From NCBI GenBank assembly GCA_015680685.1, contig MNCI01020673.1, positions 247,783 to 311,782 on the forward strand: a DNA stretch of 64,000 bases. The letters are read 5' to 3'. This document shows positions 1-13,146 of this stretch, piece by piece. The notes beneath the pieces were generated by a model. The model was given only the letters and a program-made list of their open reading frames with translations. It did no database searches and was not told the origin of the DNA. The DNA comes from Gnetum montanum. Its lineage: Eukaryota; Streptophyta; Gnetopsida; Gnetales; Gnetaceae. Every line of letters starts with the position of its first letter. Within the stretch, counting starts at the first letter, position 1. The position numbers were made by a program, and so were the translations under genes.

Positions 1-7
1 TTCTTAC

Positions 8-2315
<2,308 letters not shown>

Positions 2316-2340
<25 letters not shown>

Positions 2341-2480
2341 AAAGATGGCTCAAGCTGTGGCTGGGTCTGCCGTCTGCGTGTGAGCATGTGATTGTCAGGC
2401 TCTTCGGTTGGATTAAGATTGCCGCAAATGCTGCAGCCGCTGGCCAATGGTTTCGAAAACAACATTGAAATCCAACCATA
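2316..2480 (-). promoter_or_regulatory. Putative promoter of the GDP-mannose pyrophosphorylase gene
   Basis: On the minus strand a TATA-like TTTATTTAAA lies near 2332-2322, about 135 bp upstream of the proposed UTR donor. The region above it is GC-richer than the intergenic DNA beyond 2.9 kb. No defined cis-element was identified. The placement rests on position and the TATA-like word only. Confidence 0.3.
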
Positions 2481-3170
2481 GTTGCTTGGATTTATGATAT
2501 TTTAAATTAGGAACATGGGAAAGGCCCGTTTCTGCCTACCTAATGAATGATTGGACTATCTGTAGTGTAGAGTGGAGAGATTCTGTGCTTCATATTTCGA
2601 GATTTGTGCCTAACTCGCGTATTCCTCGTGTGCCCTCTTAACGAATTCAGGACAAGACCAGGGCCAGCTCTGCAGCGTGGCATATCCATAAGAATGGCGG
2701 TAATATAGTGTCATATTAAAACAGGATGTCGTGGGCTAAAGTTTTACGCATGTAACACGATGTGGCTGGGTTTTTTTTTCCTTTTTTAAATGTCATGCAT
2801 CGCTGGAAATACGGGTTTGAACCAGTCAACGCAGACACTTGATTGTATCAAGAAGTTCCCAAGTAGTAGCTTAAAGCAGGTGATTTATTAACTTACGTGC
2901 AAAGAAGGCACGAAAGGAGTTGGTGTCAAAGGAATAACCATCTCAACCACCCTTATGTCATCTTACCCCACTTTGGATAACAATTAAAAAAGTAAATTTT
3001 CTTATCATTTGCAAATTTAAAATTCCTTATCAAAAGGCTTTTGCTATTTGAGCTATGTTTTCATTTGCTAAATTATTTTTTTTAAAGAGAGGCATTGTTT
3101 GAACTAGAAAAAATTTGTGTATATAAGTAGTATACCCTAAAACAAATAATCATCATGAACTTGAAGGAAT
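2481..3170. other. Intergenic DNA, no gene seen
   Basis: The stretch passes from moderately GC-balanced sequence near the gene to AT-rich spacer after about 2.9 kb. No open frame, tRNA or repeat unit is supported. It probably holds distal promoter sequence of the minus-strand gene. Confidence 0.4.
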
Positions 3171-3290
3171 TTCACTTTAAGTAGTACACCCCAAGATAAC
3201 TCATCAACATGATACATTACAAGAATGATAGAGTAGTGGAATGATTTTTCAAGTGTAACTTAAACTATCAACCTCTACAAATAGCCAAAG
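3171..3290 (-). repeat. Decayed SINE-like copy (a), minus strand
   Basis: Read on the minus strand it shares the ordered words GAGGTT, then AGTTACACTTGA, then TGTATCATGTTGATGAG and GGGGTGTACT with the copies at 3935-4050 and 4316-4470. The tRNA-like A-box end seems cut off. The shared body makes it a dispersed repeat; a SINE origin is inferred from the other copies. Confidence 0.45.
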
Positions 3291-3934
3291 TTTTTTCTTT
3301 CTATGTTTTCTATGTTTTTTGCTTAGTGTTAAGCAGGTGATGTACTCTTTTTTTTTTCTTCTTATTATTAAAACTATTGCTTTTTACAAACAATAGGGCA
3401 AGGTTGTTGATGTTAGACCCCAAAAAATTTAATAATAATATTAAAAAATTCAGAGTACATCAAATTATCAAAGAGAGAGTTTTAAAAAAACCTAACAGTT
3501 TTGGGGATGCCTTTTTAGGTTTTAATCCTTAAAATCAATATTGGAAAACCTGCCCTTCATGATAGGAAAATGATTAGGCCTTGCCCTTATTCATAAGCAT
3601 CCTCATACATTTTCACTTCTTACCAAAGGATTTCTTATTAAAAGAAGAGAAAATTCCCTCTAAAAACGAAAGAATATATCAATTAGAAATAATGAACAAA
3701 TAATAATAAAACCTAAAAGCTTCCCATCCTCAAGCCTTCAAAACAAAAAGAAATTAATACTGTAAAAAATAAATTAATTATTTAGCTTTGACTAGGAGCT
3801 TTTTTGCTTGAAGTTGTAGTTGATAAGCGTTATCTTTGAGAATTTGGTATTTAAGTCCTAAAGAGAGGTTATAGTTATGCTCTTAGAAAATTATTACATA
3901 GTAAAGCTTCCAAATAGAGTAGAGAATAAGAAGT

Positions 3935-4050
3935 CAAAGACAACATGATACATTAAAAGAATTATAGAGGAATATAATGAATTCTCATATGTAACTTGAA
4001 TTATTACACAATGGGTTAACCACTTAAGTCACTTTTTATTAGCTAAAATA
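3935..4050 (-). repeat. Decayed SINE-like copy (b), minus strand
   Basis: The minus strand begins with an A-box-like TGACTTAAGTGGTTAACC. It then runs through TTCAAGTTACATATGA and ends with the TGTATCATGTTG word found in copy (a). The order of words matches copies (a) and (c). The tRNA-derived head supports a SINE; divergence is high. Confidence 0.45.
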
Positions 4051-4058
4051 AATATTTA

Positions 4059-4260
4059 TCATGGGGCATTCTCAATTGGTTAGAGCATGTGACTTACAGT
4101 TTGCAAGTTACAACTTCCATTTCGATGTGTATGCTATTTTGACATACCATTATGTTCTTAGTAAAGTCTAAAAGAGTTTCATCTTGGATGTATGTCTAGG
4201 CGCTACATATAGTCATCTAGTTCAAGTTCCAACAATCTCACCTCCTCCTATGCTAAATTA
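4059..4260 (+). repeat. tRNA-like head of a SINE, plus strand (d)
   Basis: The plus strand shows TCTCAATTGGTTAGAGC, close to a plant tRNA A box. About 35 nt later comes CAAGTTACAACTTCC, a degenerate B box. A tRNA gene is unlikely because no paired acceptor stem or clean anticodon arm is visible. The downstream body to about 4260 is AT-rich and has no clear end. The orientation is opposite to the three neighbouring copies. Confidence 0.4.
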
Positions 4261-4315
4261 AATGTTTCTTTTTGGAAAGGATAGTAGGTTGGGGGTTTGT
4301 TGAAATAAGAAATAA

Positions 4316-4470
4316 TTGGACTAAGTACACCTCATTTTGTTGGAACAAGGCTATGATGAGAATGATGTTAGTGAAATATAATGATGGATCAAGTGTGACT
4401 CAAATAAATAACCTCTTGCCTACAAATCTTATCAGATAATGAACTAACTATTTGAGCCACCTATCATTAG
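4316..4470 (-). repeat. Decayed SINE-like copy (c), minus strand
   Basis: The minus strand starts TGGCTCAAATAGTTAG (A-box like). It continues through GAGGTTATTTATTTGAGTC, which covers the B-box position, then CACACTTGATCC and ends near GAGGTGTACTTAG. The body aligns by eye with copy (a). This is the most complete of the minus-strand copies. Confidence 0.5.
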
Positions 4471-5362
4471 CTTATAGTAGTAACTAATGGATGAAATGCT
4501 TAATCTATACTTGGATTATATATTTGAAGGCCAAGGTGACTAAAGTTAAAATTCTTTGTTTATATTAATTCTAGTATTAACATCATTGTCATCATCTTGA
4601 TGTCTTTATTCCATCTTGGTTGACTATTAACTTAGAGTTCCAAGTTATGGGTTTGATTCTAGTAGGCAATCTTGAGTTATAAAGATTTACTTGACTATAC
4701 ATCTTAGTGGTAAATATTGTCAAAATTATATTTTGGGTTCTAACGAGCTAGGCAAAATTTAGTGTTGAATACCTTTAATATTTATCTTTGTTTCTTTCGT
4801 TGTAGAAATTGTCACCTCAGTTGTGATTGACTCACGAATCATATCCCATGGATGAACGATTTAAAGTCAAAAGATCATCAAGACATAAAATTGACTATTA
4901 GATTTAGATTCAATTGAGAACACCACACTTATAGCTATCACCCATAAGTAAAATCAATAATATTTATGTTAACTTCTAACATTAAGTTCAAAGATGAATA
5001 CAATCAATTAAATTAAATTGAATTTAAATAAATTATGAGAAATAAGGAATATTACAAAGGAGATGTCACTTAATTTGTGACCTTGCTCTGTTGTCTCCAT
5101 AGTGCAACAACTTCACAATCTTAAAACATTGTTGGCTATTAATTGCCACAAAGCATCAACACTTGTCCTTCACAATTTTCTGCACAAACAAATATTCTAA
5201 TATGGTGTGGTTCTCTCAATAGTATCCTCTCTTTATTTATTCAATCATTTTTTCTATTCTCCATCCCCTCTATTGCATCTGGCCATGGAATTTATAAGGA
5301 CTGGTCTGGCACATGAGGAGCCACCACTTGTGCGTAATGGCCATGACAATTACTACCTATGT
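4471..5362. other. AT-rich intergenic DNA, no gene seen
   Basis: No supported coding frame or RNA gene. An open frame at 5207-5446 runs into the minisatellite and has no recognisable protein character. Confidence 0.4.
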
Positions 5363-5482
5363 GTAACCTCCATTATAACGTTCATCACCACCACCCTCAC
5401 AAGTAATGTTCACTGTAACGTCCACCACCATCACCTGTGTAGGTAACATTTATTGTAACATCCATCGATCATGTGGCAGGGA
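5363..5482 (+). repeat. 40-bp minisatellite, three units
   Basis: Three head-to-tail units of exactly 40 bp start at 5363, 5403 and 5443. Each begins GTAAC or GTAAT, has a second TAACRTYCA word ten to fifteen bases later and then a CACC-rich half. Looser relatives of the GTAAC...TCCA word recur to about 5560. Confidence 0.75.
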
Positions 5483-7080
5483 AATGTGTAGCTCCCACCA
5501 CCCACACGCAGGTAACGGTTGGGAACCATGCGTCATTATTCACGTAACATCCACTGCAAAAAAATGGCAATCTTCATCAAGGTAACATGTAGGAAATAGC
5601 TGTAGTTGCACGATCAAAGAACATGGTTGATGGAGCAGTACACCCACATTGCAGCACCAACATCCAAGTTGCAGCTCCATTATCGTCATAAATCCTCAAT
5701 GTGCATTCCTATTACTACTGCAAAAACAAAACCAGAAACCAGAAAACATAACACTAGTATAGATCAAGGAATTGGATTCTTCAGCTACCATCACATGCTT
5801 GCCGAGCAACAAAACCTGCAACTCTGGTTCGAGTCTTTAGTACATAAAAATTAATAATAAACTAATACTCATCACTATAATAAACTAAAATAAATTAAAA
5901 TAGCTAAAATAAACATTAACTAAACACTAATTAAATAATCAAAAATATGTAATTAAGATTTAAAAACTACCAATTTTGGGGTTTAACATAGCCTTTGGCC
6001 AATTCCTAGCTATAGAGTTGAAAATAAAATAAAATAAAACATTAATAGATATATAAGAAAATAGAATTATTTCAAGATTATTTTTTAGGCATTCAAAATT
6101 TAACATATTGGAAACATGTAGACATTCAACAAGAAAAAAATTAAAACAAAAATAAGTTTGTCTATTGCCTAAATGTCCAAATATTTATTTACTAATTATA
6201 TGATAAATTTTAATTCTTGGATATGAGTTCACATATAACTTGTTTAGGAAGATCCTACCTAGGATTAATTGGACTTAACCTCACCTCATAAGGTCTACTT
6301 CATTAGGTGCAAGAATGTCTTATAAACTCAAGGTTTAAACCTTTCCTATGATTCAAGGATCTAAGATGCATTATTTACATCTAACTCATTTCCTAAATTG
6401 ATCTTGCTCAGCTTCCAAGTTGGTTATACCCTACTATCATATCCTTTATTAATTAGTTATCCCCTTTCCCTAATTAAGCTAAGGTATGTAACATACATAG
6501 TTAATTAGCAAATATAATTTATTAAAAAGAGATATGATCAAAGGATATACCAAAAGCAAATGTTGCCTTGGGTTTTGTATATCTAGACTAAGAGGAAACC
6601 AAAAGCAATGGGTGAATGAGTGTTAGTATCCATTGTTGGCTACCATAGTAGGGATCTCGACCACTGATGCCTATAGAAGACATGATGGGAAACACAAAGA
6701 AAACCCATGCACAAAAGCACCACTAGTCAAAAAGATGACCATGCAAGAAAAAATAGAAAGATAACACAACCAAAAAAAATAGAAAGAGGAATAGAAAATG
6801 GTAAAAACTAGGTAAAAACAAAAGAAAAAAGAACATTAATTTGAGAAGTACAAAGAAACAAAAGCAAAATAACTAAATAATCAAGTAAGAGGAATGATTA
6901 AACATGAAGGTGCTTGTTAAGATACCAACAATGGAGGAGTCACTCCTTCGCTGCTAGTGTTATACCCTAGTTCTAAGGTATTAGCACCTTGTTTTGATTC
7001 GTAATTATTACCTATCGTAGGATGCTTAAAATTGTGAGCTTGGAGCATCGCCCCAACTGTAAGGTTCTTGTGGAAATGAA
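5483..7080. other. AT-rich intergenic DNA, no gene seen
   Basis: Mostly A/T-rich spacer with homopolymer runs. The open frame at 5606-5854 has no recognised domain and a composition typical of noncoding DNA. No RNA gene or transposon border was identified. Confidence 0.4.
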
Positions 7081-7240
7081 GCTGAGCTCATTATTGAAGG
7101 TTCTTGTGAAATCATTTTCTTTTTTTCTTTTATTTTTATTTTGATTTCTTGATTTTTTTTCTTTTCTTTTTTCTTTTTCTTTTTCTTTTTCTTTTCTTGT
7201 TCTCTTTTTTTTTTCTTTTTCTTTTTTCGCAAGAAATTCA
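7081..7240. repeat. Long polypyrimidine tract (T/C on plus strand)
   Basis: Between about 7113 and 7230 the plus strand is almost only T with scattered C in TTTTTC-like units. This gives a meaningless lysine-rich open frame on the minus strand. The flanks carry two versions of a GGTTCTTGTGG word (near 7060 and 7264), hinting at an imperfect duplication around the tract. Confidence 0.7.
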
Positions 7241-7429
7241 ATATTTGACCATCTTCAACCATGAGGTTCTTGTGGGAGCCAATTTCATTTTGTAAGGGTT
7301 TCTCACATGGCTTGATATCGATAGATGCCTTTTGCTATTGAAGAAACTAGGTTCAATATAACACACCCTTTTCACCTTAGTGACTCATCCAATTAGGTAT
7401 TTAATAGAAACCAAACACTAATAAGCATT
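7241..7429. other. DNA flanking the copia insertion (left side)
   Basis: No coding content. The last four bases before the LTR, CATT, are repeated directly after the right LTR. This stretch and 14308 onward were therefore contiguous before the copia insertion, and it may be the 3' end of element X. Confidence 0.5.
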
Positions 7430-7936
7430 TGTGAGAAATCTTACGTGCATCAAAAACCGGATTGCACAAGCGGAAGCATGTAAAAACAGATCTCTTAATC
7501 TACAAATGTGCATAAAAAAATGCACAAATCAATTTTGAAAAATAGATCGAACTGACCTCCAGCCATTGATGCCATTGATGCCTGAATGTTCCAGATCTTC
7601 TTTCACACGGGCGCTCTGCGGTGATGGTGTATGCAGATTGTAAGCGACTGTGAAAGGGACCTGAACTGCTACACTGTAATTGATTCCCCGTGCCTTGTTC
7701 TCCCATCAAGAACCCAAAAGGCCTCGGAATCAGTTACCATTGATTAGAAAAATATGAGACCATTACAAGATAACAATGAATAGATTTCAACGGATGGATT
7801 GCAACGAGTTGTCACCATATGTTGCAATCGATGACAATCGTTTCCACACGTTGCTTGCCAAGGATAGCAACGTAAGCTATCAATGGATAGCAACGAAAAC
7901 TGTCATGTTGCTGTCCAAAGCTATCACATTGTTACA
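7430..7936 (-). repeat. 3' LTR of the copia element (507 bp)
   Basis: The minus strand starts TGTAACAATG and ends ATTTCTCACA. It is 8 bp longer than its partner, mostly from a 9-bp tandem duplication of CATTGATGC near 7565-7582. The U3 part repeats the word GTTGCTATCC and related GCAAC words several times. Confidence 0.93.
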
Positions 7937-7950
7937 ATCTCCCACTTGGT
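7937..7950 (-). promoter_or_regulatory. Polypurine tract of the copia element
   Basis: On the minus strand ACCAAGTGGGAGAT directly precedes the 3' LTR. The form AAGTGGGAGA is the usual plus-strand primer of plant Ty1/copia elements. Confidence 0.85.
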
Positions 7951-8223
7951 CTCCATATTTATTCTAATATCCAACTTTCAAGAAACAAATACATGAATCA
8001 TGGCGATAGTTCCTCTTAATGCGAGTAGTATCTTCCATGTATTACAATGTATTATTTCTCAAAGTTAATTCCTTTATATGGTAACTTTAACTGTATGAAT
8101 AAACCCAATGTTTATTCGCGGTCCGACCTTATGTGTGTGTTCTCTAATGACTTTATGCGCAACTGTATGAGAAAACGCACAACTGAATAGAGTTTCATTA
8201 ACACTGTAATGTTGTACAACATA

Positions 8224-11200
8224 TTACATCATGGAACCAAGTCCCATCCGAGTGACATGATCCTTGAATGACCGTGGTGGCATTCCTTTGGTCAAAGGAT
8301 CAGCTAGCATTAATTCAGTGCTGATATGATCTATGACCACTTTATTTTCTTTAATGCGATCCCTTATGGCTAAGTACTTTATGTCGACGTGTTTATTTCG
8401 ACTGCCACTCTTATTATTCTTAGCCATAAAGACAGCAGCTGAATTGTCACAAAATATCTGTAATGGCCTAGATATTGAATCCAGAATTCTAAGCCCTGAT
8501 ATGAAACTCTTTAACCATACACCATGTGAAGTAGCCTCAAAACAAGAAACGAACTCTGCCTCCATTGTGGAAGTAGCAACCAAGGTTTGCTTTCCACTCC
8601 TCCAGGAGATGGCTCCTCCAGCTAGCATAAAAACATAACCTGATGTTGATTTCCTGGAATCAACGCAGCCAGCAAAGTCTGAATCGGAGTAGCCAATCAC
8701 CTCCAAATGGTCAGTTCGTCGATACATAAGCATGTAATCCTTTGTACCTTGAAGGTACCTCATGACTTTCTTTGCAGCCTTCCAGTGGTCGATACCTGGA
8801 TTACTCTGATATCGGCCCAACATCCCCACAGCAAATGCAATGTCAGGTCGTGTGCAGACCTGAGCATACATAAGGCTTCCAACAGCTGAAGCATATGGAA
8901 TGTTGCTCATGTGACTTTTCTCTAAATCATTCATAGGGCACTGGTTCAAATTGAACCTGTCACCCTTTACAATGGGTGCAATACTTGGTGAACAATCTTT
9001 CATCCGAAACCTCTCTAGAACTTTATTAATATAGGTTTCCTGCGATAGACCCAGAATATATCTAGATCTATCCCTATGGATCTTAATGCCAAGGACATAA
9101 GATGCCTCACCCATATCCTGCATGTCAAAATTCTTAGAGAGAAATTGTTTCACCGCATATAAAAATCCATGATCATTGGTTGCAAGAAGGATATCATCCA
9201 CATAGAGGACAAGAAAACAGATTTTACTCCCACTGACCTTCTGGTATATGCATTGATCCATGATGTTTTCTTCAAAGCCAAATGAAGTGATGACATCATG
9301 GAATTTCAAATACCACTGACGGGAGGCCTGTTTCAAGCCATATATAGACTTCTTAAGCTTGCATACCAATTGCTCACCATCATTAGAGGAGAATCCTTCA
9401 GGTTGTTTCATATAAACCTCTTCCTCTAGATCACCATTAAGGAATGTTGTTTTCACATCCATTTGATGTAGTTCAAAATCAAAGTGAGCTACCAATGCCA
9501 TGATCACACGAAGGGAGTCCTTCTTAGATACAGGAGAAAAGGTCTCCATGTAATCTATTCCCTCCTGCTGAGTGAACCCTTTGGCAACAAGTCTAGCCTT
9601 ATATCTTTCAATGTTGCCCAAGGAGTCTCTTTTAGTCTTGAAGACCCATTTGGATCCTATGGCTTTAACACCATTGGGCAACTTGACAAGATCCCAGACT
9701 CCATTAGTGGACATAGAGTTCATCTCATCTTTCATGGCATCATACCATAAGTCGGATTCCTTACAACTCATGGCTTGTGAAAACGTGTCAGGATCATTTT
9801 CGGCTCCTATGTTGTAGTCAGATTCCTGTAGATACACTATATAGTCACTAGGAATCGCTGATCGCTTTATTCTAGTAGATCGTCTTAATGTTGGTTCATC
9901 AGGCTCCTGAGGGGCAAGATGATCAACGGGCTGTTCAACAGGAACTGGTATCTGTTGTTCAGCTGGATCTACTATGTCTTGACCAGCAGTTTGTGGAACT
10001 TCAACGACTGGTGGATGTACATCACGTATTTGTACTGTAGGCGTGTTGTGTACAACAATCAATCGAGTACTTGAAGTAGAGGGTTGAGCATCCGCATGAT
10101 CAGTCGCTGGAATTTCGTTCCAGGAATGATGACTCCCACTAATCAAGTCATTCTCAAGAAATTTAGCATTCCTTGATTCCACAAACCTAGTAGTATGTGA
10201 TGGACAATAAAATCTGTATCCCTTAGACCGTTCGGCATATCCAACGAAATACCCACTTATGGTCCTAGGGTCTAGCTTCTTCTCTTGTGGATTATAGACT
10301 CTTACCTCAGACGGGCATCCCCAAATGCGTATATGTCGCAAACTCGGTTTCCAACCTTTCCACAATTCAAATGGTGTCTTAGAGACAGCCTTGGTTGGAA
10401 CTCGGTTTAATATATACACTGCCGTCTTAAGGGCTTCATTCCACAAAGACTTAGGAAGCTTGGAGCTGCTAAGCATACTCCGCACCATGTCCAATAATGT
10501 TCGGTTTCTTCTTTCTGCCACACCATTTTGGTCCGGAGAACCAGGCATAGTGTATTGGGCAACAATCCCATGCTCTTGAAGAAACTTAGCAAAGGGACCA
10601 GGTGCTTGTCCATCATCAGTGTATCTACCATAGTATTCACCACCTCTATCAGACCTCACTATCTTTATTTGCTTACCGCATTGTTTCTCTACTTCAGCCT
10701 TAAATACCTTAAAGGCATCTAAAGCTTCATTTTTGTGATGAAGCAAGTAGAGATACATGTATCGTGAGTAGTCATCAATAAAGGTAATGAAATACCGTTG
10801 ATCATATGCATCCATATCTGGACTACAAATATCCGTATGTATGATTTCTAATATGGCAGAACTCCTCTTGGCACCTTTCTTTGACACATTGGTCTGCTTT
10901 CCCTTTATGCAGTTTACACAAGTGTCAAAGTCAGTAAAATCAAGAGTACTAAGTACTCCATCAGTTACCAAGCGCTTGATTCTCTCAATGGAGATATGGC
11001 CTAATCTACGATGCCATAACATAGAGGATTCCTCATTCATAACACATCGCTTAATGCCAGCATGAACATGCATAGAAGTGTAAGAAGTGTCGTTTTGTAA
11101 ATTAAGTTGAAAAAGACCATCTGTTAATGTACCATTTCCAACTATTTCAGATCTATAAGATACACTGAACATAGTATCTGAAAAGTTAAAGGAAAATCCC

Positions 11201-12285
11201 AATGATACAAGCCTTGATACAGAAATTAAATTCCTTGAAAAACAAGGAATGTAAAATGTCCTTTCCAAATCCAAAACAAAACCACTACTTAAAACTAATT
11301 TGCATGTGCCAATCGCTTCCACATGTGAGCGCATCTTGTTGCCCGAATAGATGCATGACTCACTTCCTACTGGCTTCCTTAGGTTTGCTAATCCCTGCAA
11401 GGAATTAGTAACATGGATTGTAGAACCGGAGTCAATCCACCATGTGTTATGACTAACATCAACCATATTAGATTCAAAACAAACAAATGAGGATTGAGTA
11501 CCTTTCTTTTCAAGCCATCTCTGATGTTTAAGGCAATCTTTCTTTATGTGCCCTTTCTTTTTACAGAAAAAGCATCTAGATTCCTTCTTGATATCAGCTT
11601 GTGGAGGGATTTTTCCCTTCCCTTTAGTGTTGACTTGTTTTGTATTCTTTCCTTGCATGGCCAGATGCACACTTTCCTTCGCTTCCATGGCAAGTCTACC
11701 CTCTTCTTGCACACACATGGTCATCAATTCATTAATTGACCATTTGTCCTTATGTGTGTTGTAAGAAATCTTAAAGGGTCCATACTGCGGTGGGAGCGTG
11801 TTTAGGATGTAGTGCACAAGGAAAGATTCAGACATCTCAACCTCAAGTGTTTTTAGTTGAGCCGCTATGTCCCTCATGTGCATGATGTGCTCACGCACAC
11901 CACCAATTCCAGTGAGCTTCATGGATGAGAACTTCATTATCAAGGTGCTGGCCAACGCTTTGTCTGATGTTTCAAATTGTTCATCAATAGCTTTTAACAA
12001 AGCGCGCACATTGTTATACTGTTCCAATGATCCACGTATACCAGCCGAGATCTTGGTTTTTATGAACATTATGCAAAGACGATTAGATCGCTCCCATTTA
12101 TCATAAAGACCAATATCATCTGGATGGCTGGTTGCATTAACCGCAGGTGGTTCATCCTTACGGATAGCATAATCAATGTCCATCCATCCTAAATGAAGGA
12201 GAATTCTCTCCTTCCACACCTTGTAATTATCACCCATCAATTCAGGAATGTCACATTTAAAGTCAGAGTAATTTACAGGTTGCAT
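8224..12285 (-). CDS. Ty1/copia Gag-Pol polyprotein, intact
   Basis: A 1353-residue polyprotein encodes the capsid and all replication enzymes. Domains in order: a Gag core (about 15-200); a CCHC zinc knuckle, CFFCKKKGHIKKDC (238-251); an aspartic protease with WWIDSGS (catalytic Asp285); an integrase zinc-binding region (LWHRRLGH near 425, CVNC after it); an integrase core with Asp near 490, SDRGGEY near 548 and the Glu in NGVAERR near 591; RT with the YVDD box near 1030; RNase H with SDSDFAG near 1205 and CDNSAA near 1280. It ends in TAA at 8226-8224. The ATG at 12285 is the first in frame and gives a normal Gag N-terminus. There is no internal stop or frameshift. Gag and Pol share one frame, so their ratio must be set after or outside translation start. 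The lineage within copia is unresolved. Confidence 0.97.
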   Translation of the reverse strand: MQPVNYSDFKCDIPELMGDNYKVWKERILLHLGWMDIDYAIRKDEPPAVNATSHPDDIGLYDKWERSNRLCIMFIKTKISAGIRGSLEQYNNVRALLKAIDEQFETSDKALASTLIMKFSSMKLTGIGGVREHIMHMRDIAAQLKTLEVEMSESFLVHYILNTLPPQYGPFKISYNTHKDKWSINELMTMCVQEEGRLAMEAKESVHLAMQGKNTKQVNTKGKGKIPPQADIKKESRCFFCKKKGHIKKDCLKHQRWLEKKGTQSSFVCFESNMVDVSHNTWWIDSGSTIHVTNSLQGLANLRKPVGSESCIYSGNKMRSHVEAIGTCKLVLSSGFVLDLERTFYIPCFSRNLISVSRLVSLGFSFNFSDTMFSVSYRSEIVGNGTLTDGLFQLNLQNDTSYTSMHVHAGIKRCVMNEESSMLWHRRLGHISIERIKRLVTDGVLSTLDFTDFDTCVNCIKGKQTNVSKKGAKRSSAILEIIHTDICSPDMDAYDQRYFITFIDDYSRYMYLYLLHHKNEALDAFKVFKAEVEKQCGKQIKIVRSDRGGEYYGRYTDDGQAPGPFAKFLQEHGIVAQYTMPGSPDQNGVAERRNRTLLDMVRSMLSSSKLPKSLWNEALKTAVYILNRVPTKAVSKTPFELWKGWKPSLRHIRIWGCPSEVRVYNPQEKKLDPRTISGYFVGYAERSKGYRFYCPSHTTRFVESRNAKFLENDLISGSHHSWNEIPATDHADAQPSTSSTRLIVVHNTPTVQIRDVHPPVVEVPQTAGQDIVDPAEQQIPVPVEQPVDHLAPQEPDEPTLRRSTRIKRSAIPSDYIVYLQESDYNIGAENDPDTFSQAMSCKESDLWYDAMKDEMNSMSTNGVWDLVKLPNGVKAIGSKWVFKTKRDSLGNIERYKARLVAKGFTQQEGIDYMETFSPVSKKDSLRVIMALVAHFDFELHQMDVKTTFLNGDLEEEVYMKQPEGFSSNDGEQLVCKLKKSIYGLKQASRQWYLKFHDVITSFGFEENIMDQCIYQKVSGSKICFLVLYVDDILLATNDHGFLYAVKQFLSKNFDMQDMGEASYVLGIKIHRDRSRYILGLSQETYINKVLERFRMKDCSPSIAPIVKGDRFNLNQCPMNDLEKSHMSNIPYASAVGSLMYAQVCTRPDIAFAVGMLGRYQSNPGIDHWKAAKKVMRYLQGTKDYMLMYRRTDHLEVIGYSDSDFAGCVDSRKSTSGYVFMLAGGAISWRSGKQTLVATSTMEAEFVSCFEATSHGVWLKSFISGLRILDSISRPLQIFCDNSAAVFMAKNNKSGSRNKHVDIKYLAIRDRIKENKVVIDHISTELMLADPLTKGMPPRSFKDHVTRMGLGSMM

Positions 12286-12330
12286 AGCTGCAAAATAAAC
12301 ATGCTTATGTCACTAAATTTTAGGCTATAA

Positions 12331-12877
12331 ACTGTAGGACATGTGTACCAATGTAAACATGCAAAAATATGAATCACATGACATAAAATTGCCTGTGGGC
12401 TAAATTTTAATTCAAACAGACTCATATATCCTTATGATGAAGCTATTAAACTATATTCCTTTTCTTAATCCCTGTGGGCAAATTAAGAAAAATAATTCAA
12501 TACTTCACCCTGATTAATCACTGTAAATATAATGGAAATTCATGTGGGACAAAATCTATCATATGACAGATGATTAATCACAATACTATATATGTGATGA
12601 AATACCTTAGGGCACATTTACCAATGTAAAACATGCAAGATATGAATCAAATGACATAAAATTGCCTGTGGGCTAAATTTTAATTCAAATAGATCCATAT
12701 ATCCTTATGAGGAAACTATTGAATTATATGCCTTTTCTTAATCCCTGTGGGCAAATTAAGAAAAATAATTCAACATTTCATCCTGATTGACCACATTAAA
12801 TATAATAGAAATTCCTGTGGGATAAAGTCTATTATATTACATGTGATTAATCACAATTACTTATGTGATCCAAAACT
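12331..12877 (-). repeat. Tandem duplication (two units of about 273 bp) in the copia leader
   Basis: Words such as TTGCCTGTGGGCTAAATT (12390 and 12663), CCTGTGGGCAAATTAAG and GTGATTAATCACAA recur in the same order at an offset of 273 bp. The two units have clearly diverged from each other. Each unit also carries several CTGTGGG or CATGTGGG words, so there is a smaller repeat inside the large one. Confidence 0.85.
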
Positions 12878-13126
12878 CTTAATTTATAATTTTGTATAAT
12901 CAAAGATGCTGTGGCCACTCTATGACTATACAAATTATAAGGATCACTAGTAAATGATGCAAAAATTTTCTTTCTTGTTATACATACGATTACATTATGC
13001 ATCAAAATCAATATTGACAAAATGCAATTAAATTCTAAGCAAGCATGAAAAAACCTACAATCATTTCTTGCTTGAAAAACACCAAAACATGAGTCCATAA
13101 TTGCCATTTTTCAAAACAACAATTGA

Positions 13127-13146
13127 ATATATATATATATATATAT
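13127..13146. repeat. (AT)n microsatellite
   Basis: About ten AT units in the copia leader. Confidence 0.85.

Noticed and set aside
4059-4135. A functional tRNA gene
   Set aside because: A-box and B-box-like words exist, but no closed cloverleaf with paired acceptor arm can be drawn by eye; a SINE head fits better.
5363-5482. CRISPR-like array
   Set aside because: Units are directly tandem without spacers, and the DNA is plant nuclear.
7026-7262. Lysine-rich 78-residue open frame on the minus strand
   Set aside because: It is only the translation of the T/C tract; no start context, domain or homologue is suggested.
8333-12106. Many plus-strand open frames opposite the copia gag-pol
   Set aside because: Antisense shadows of a long intact gene; none resembles a known protein.
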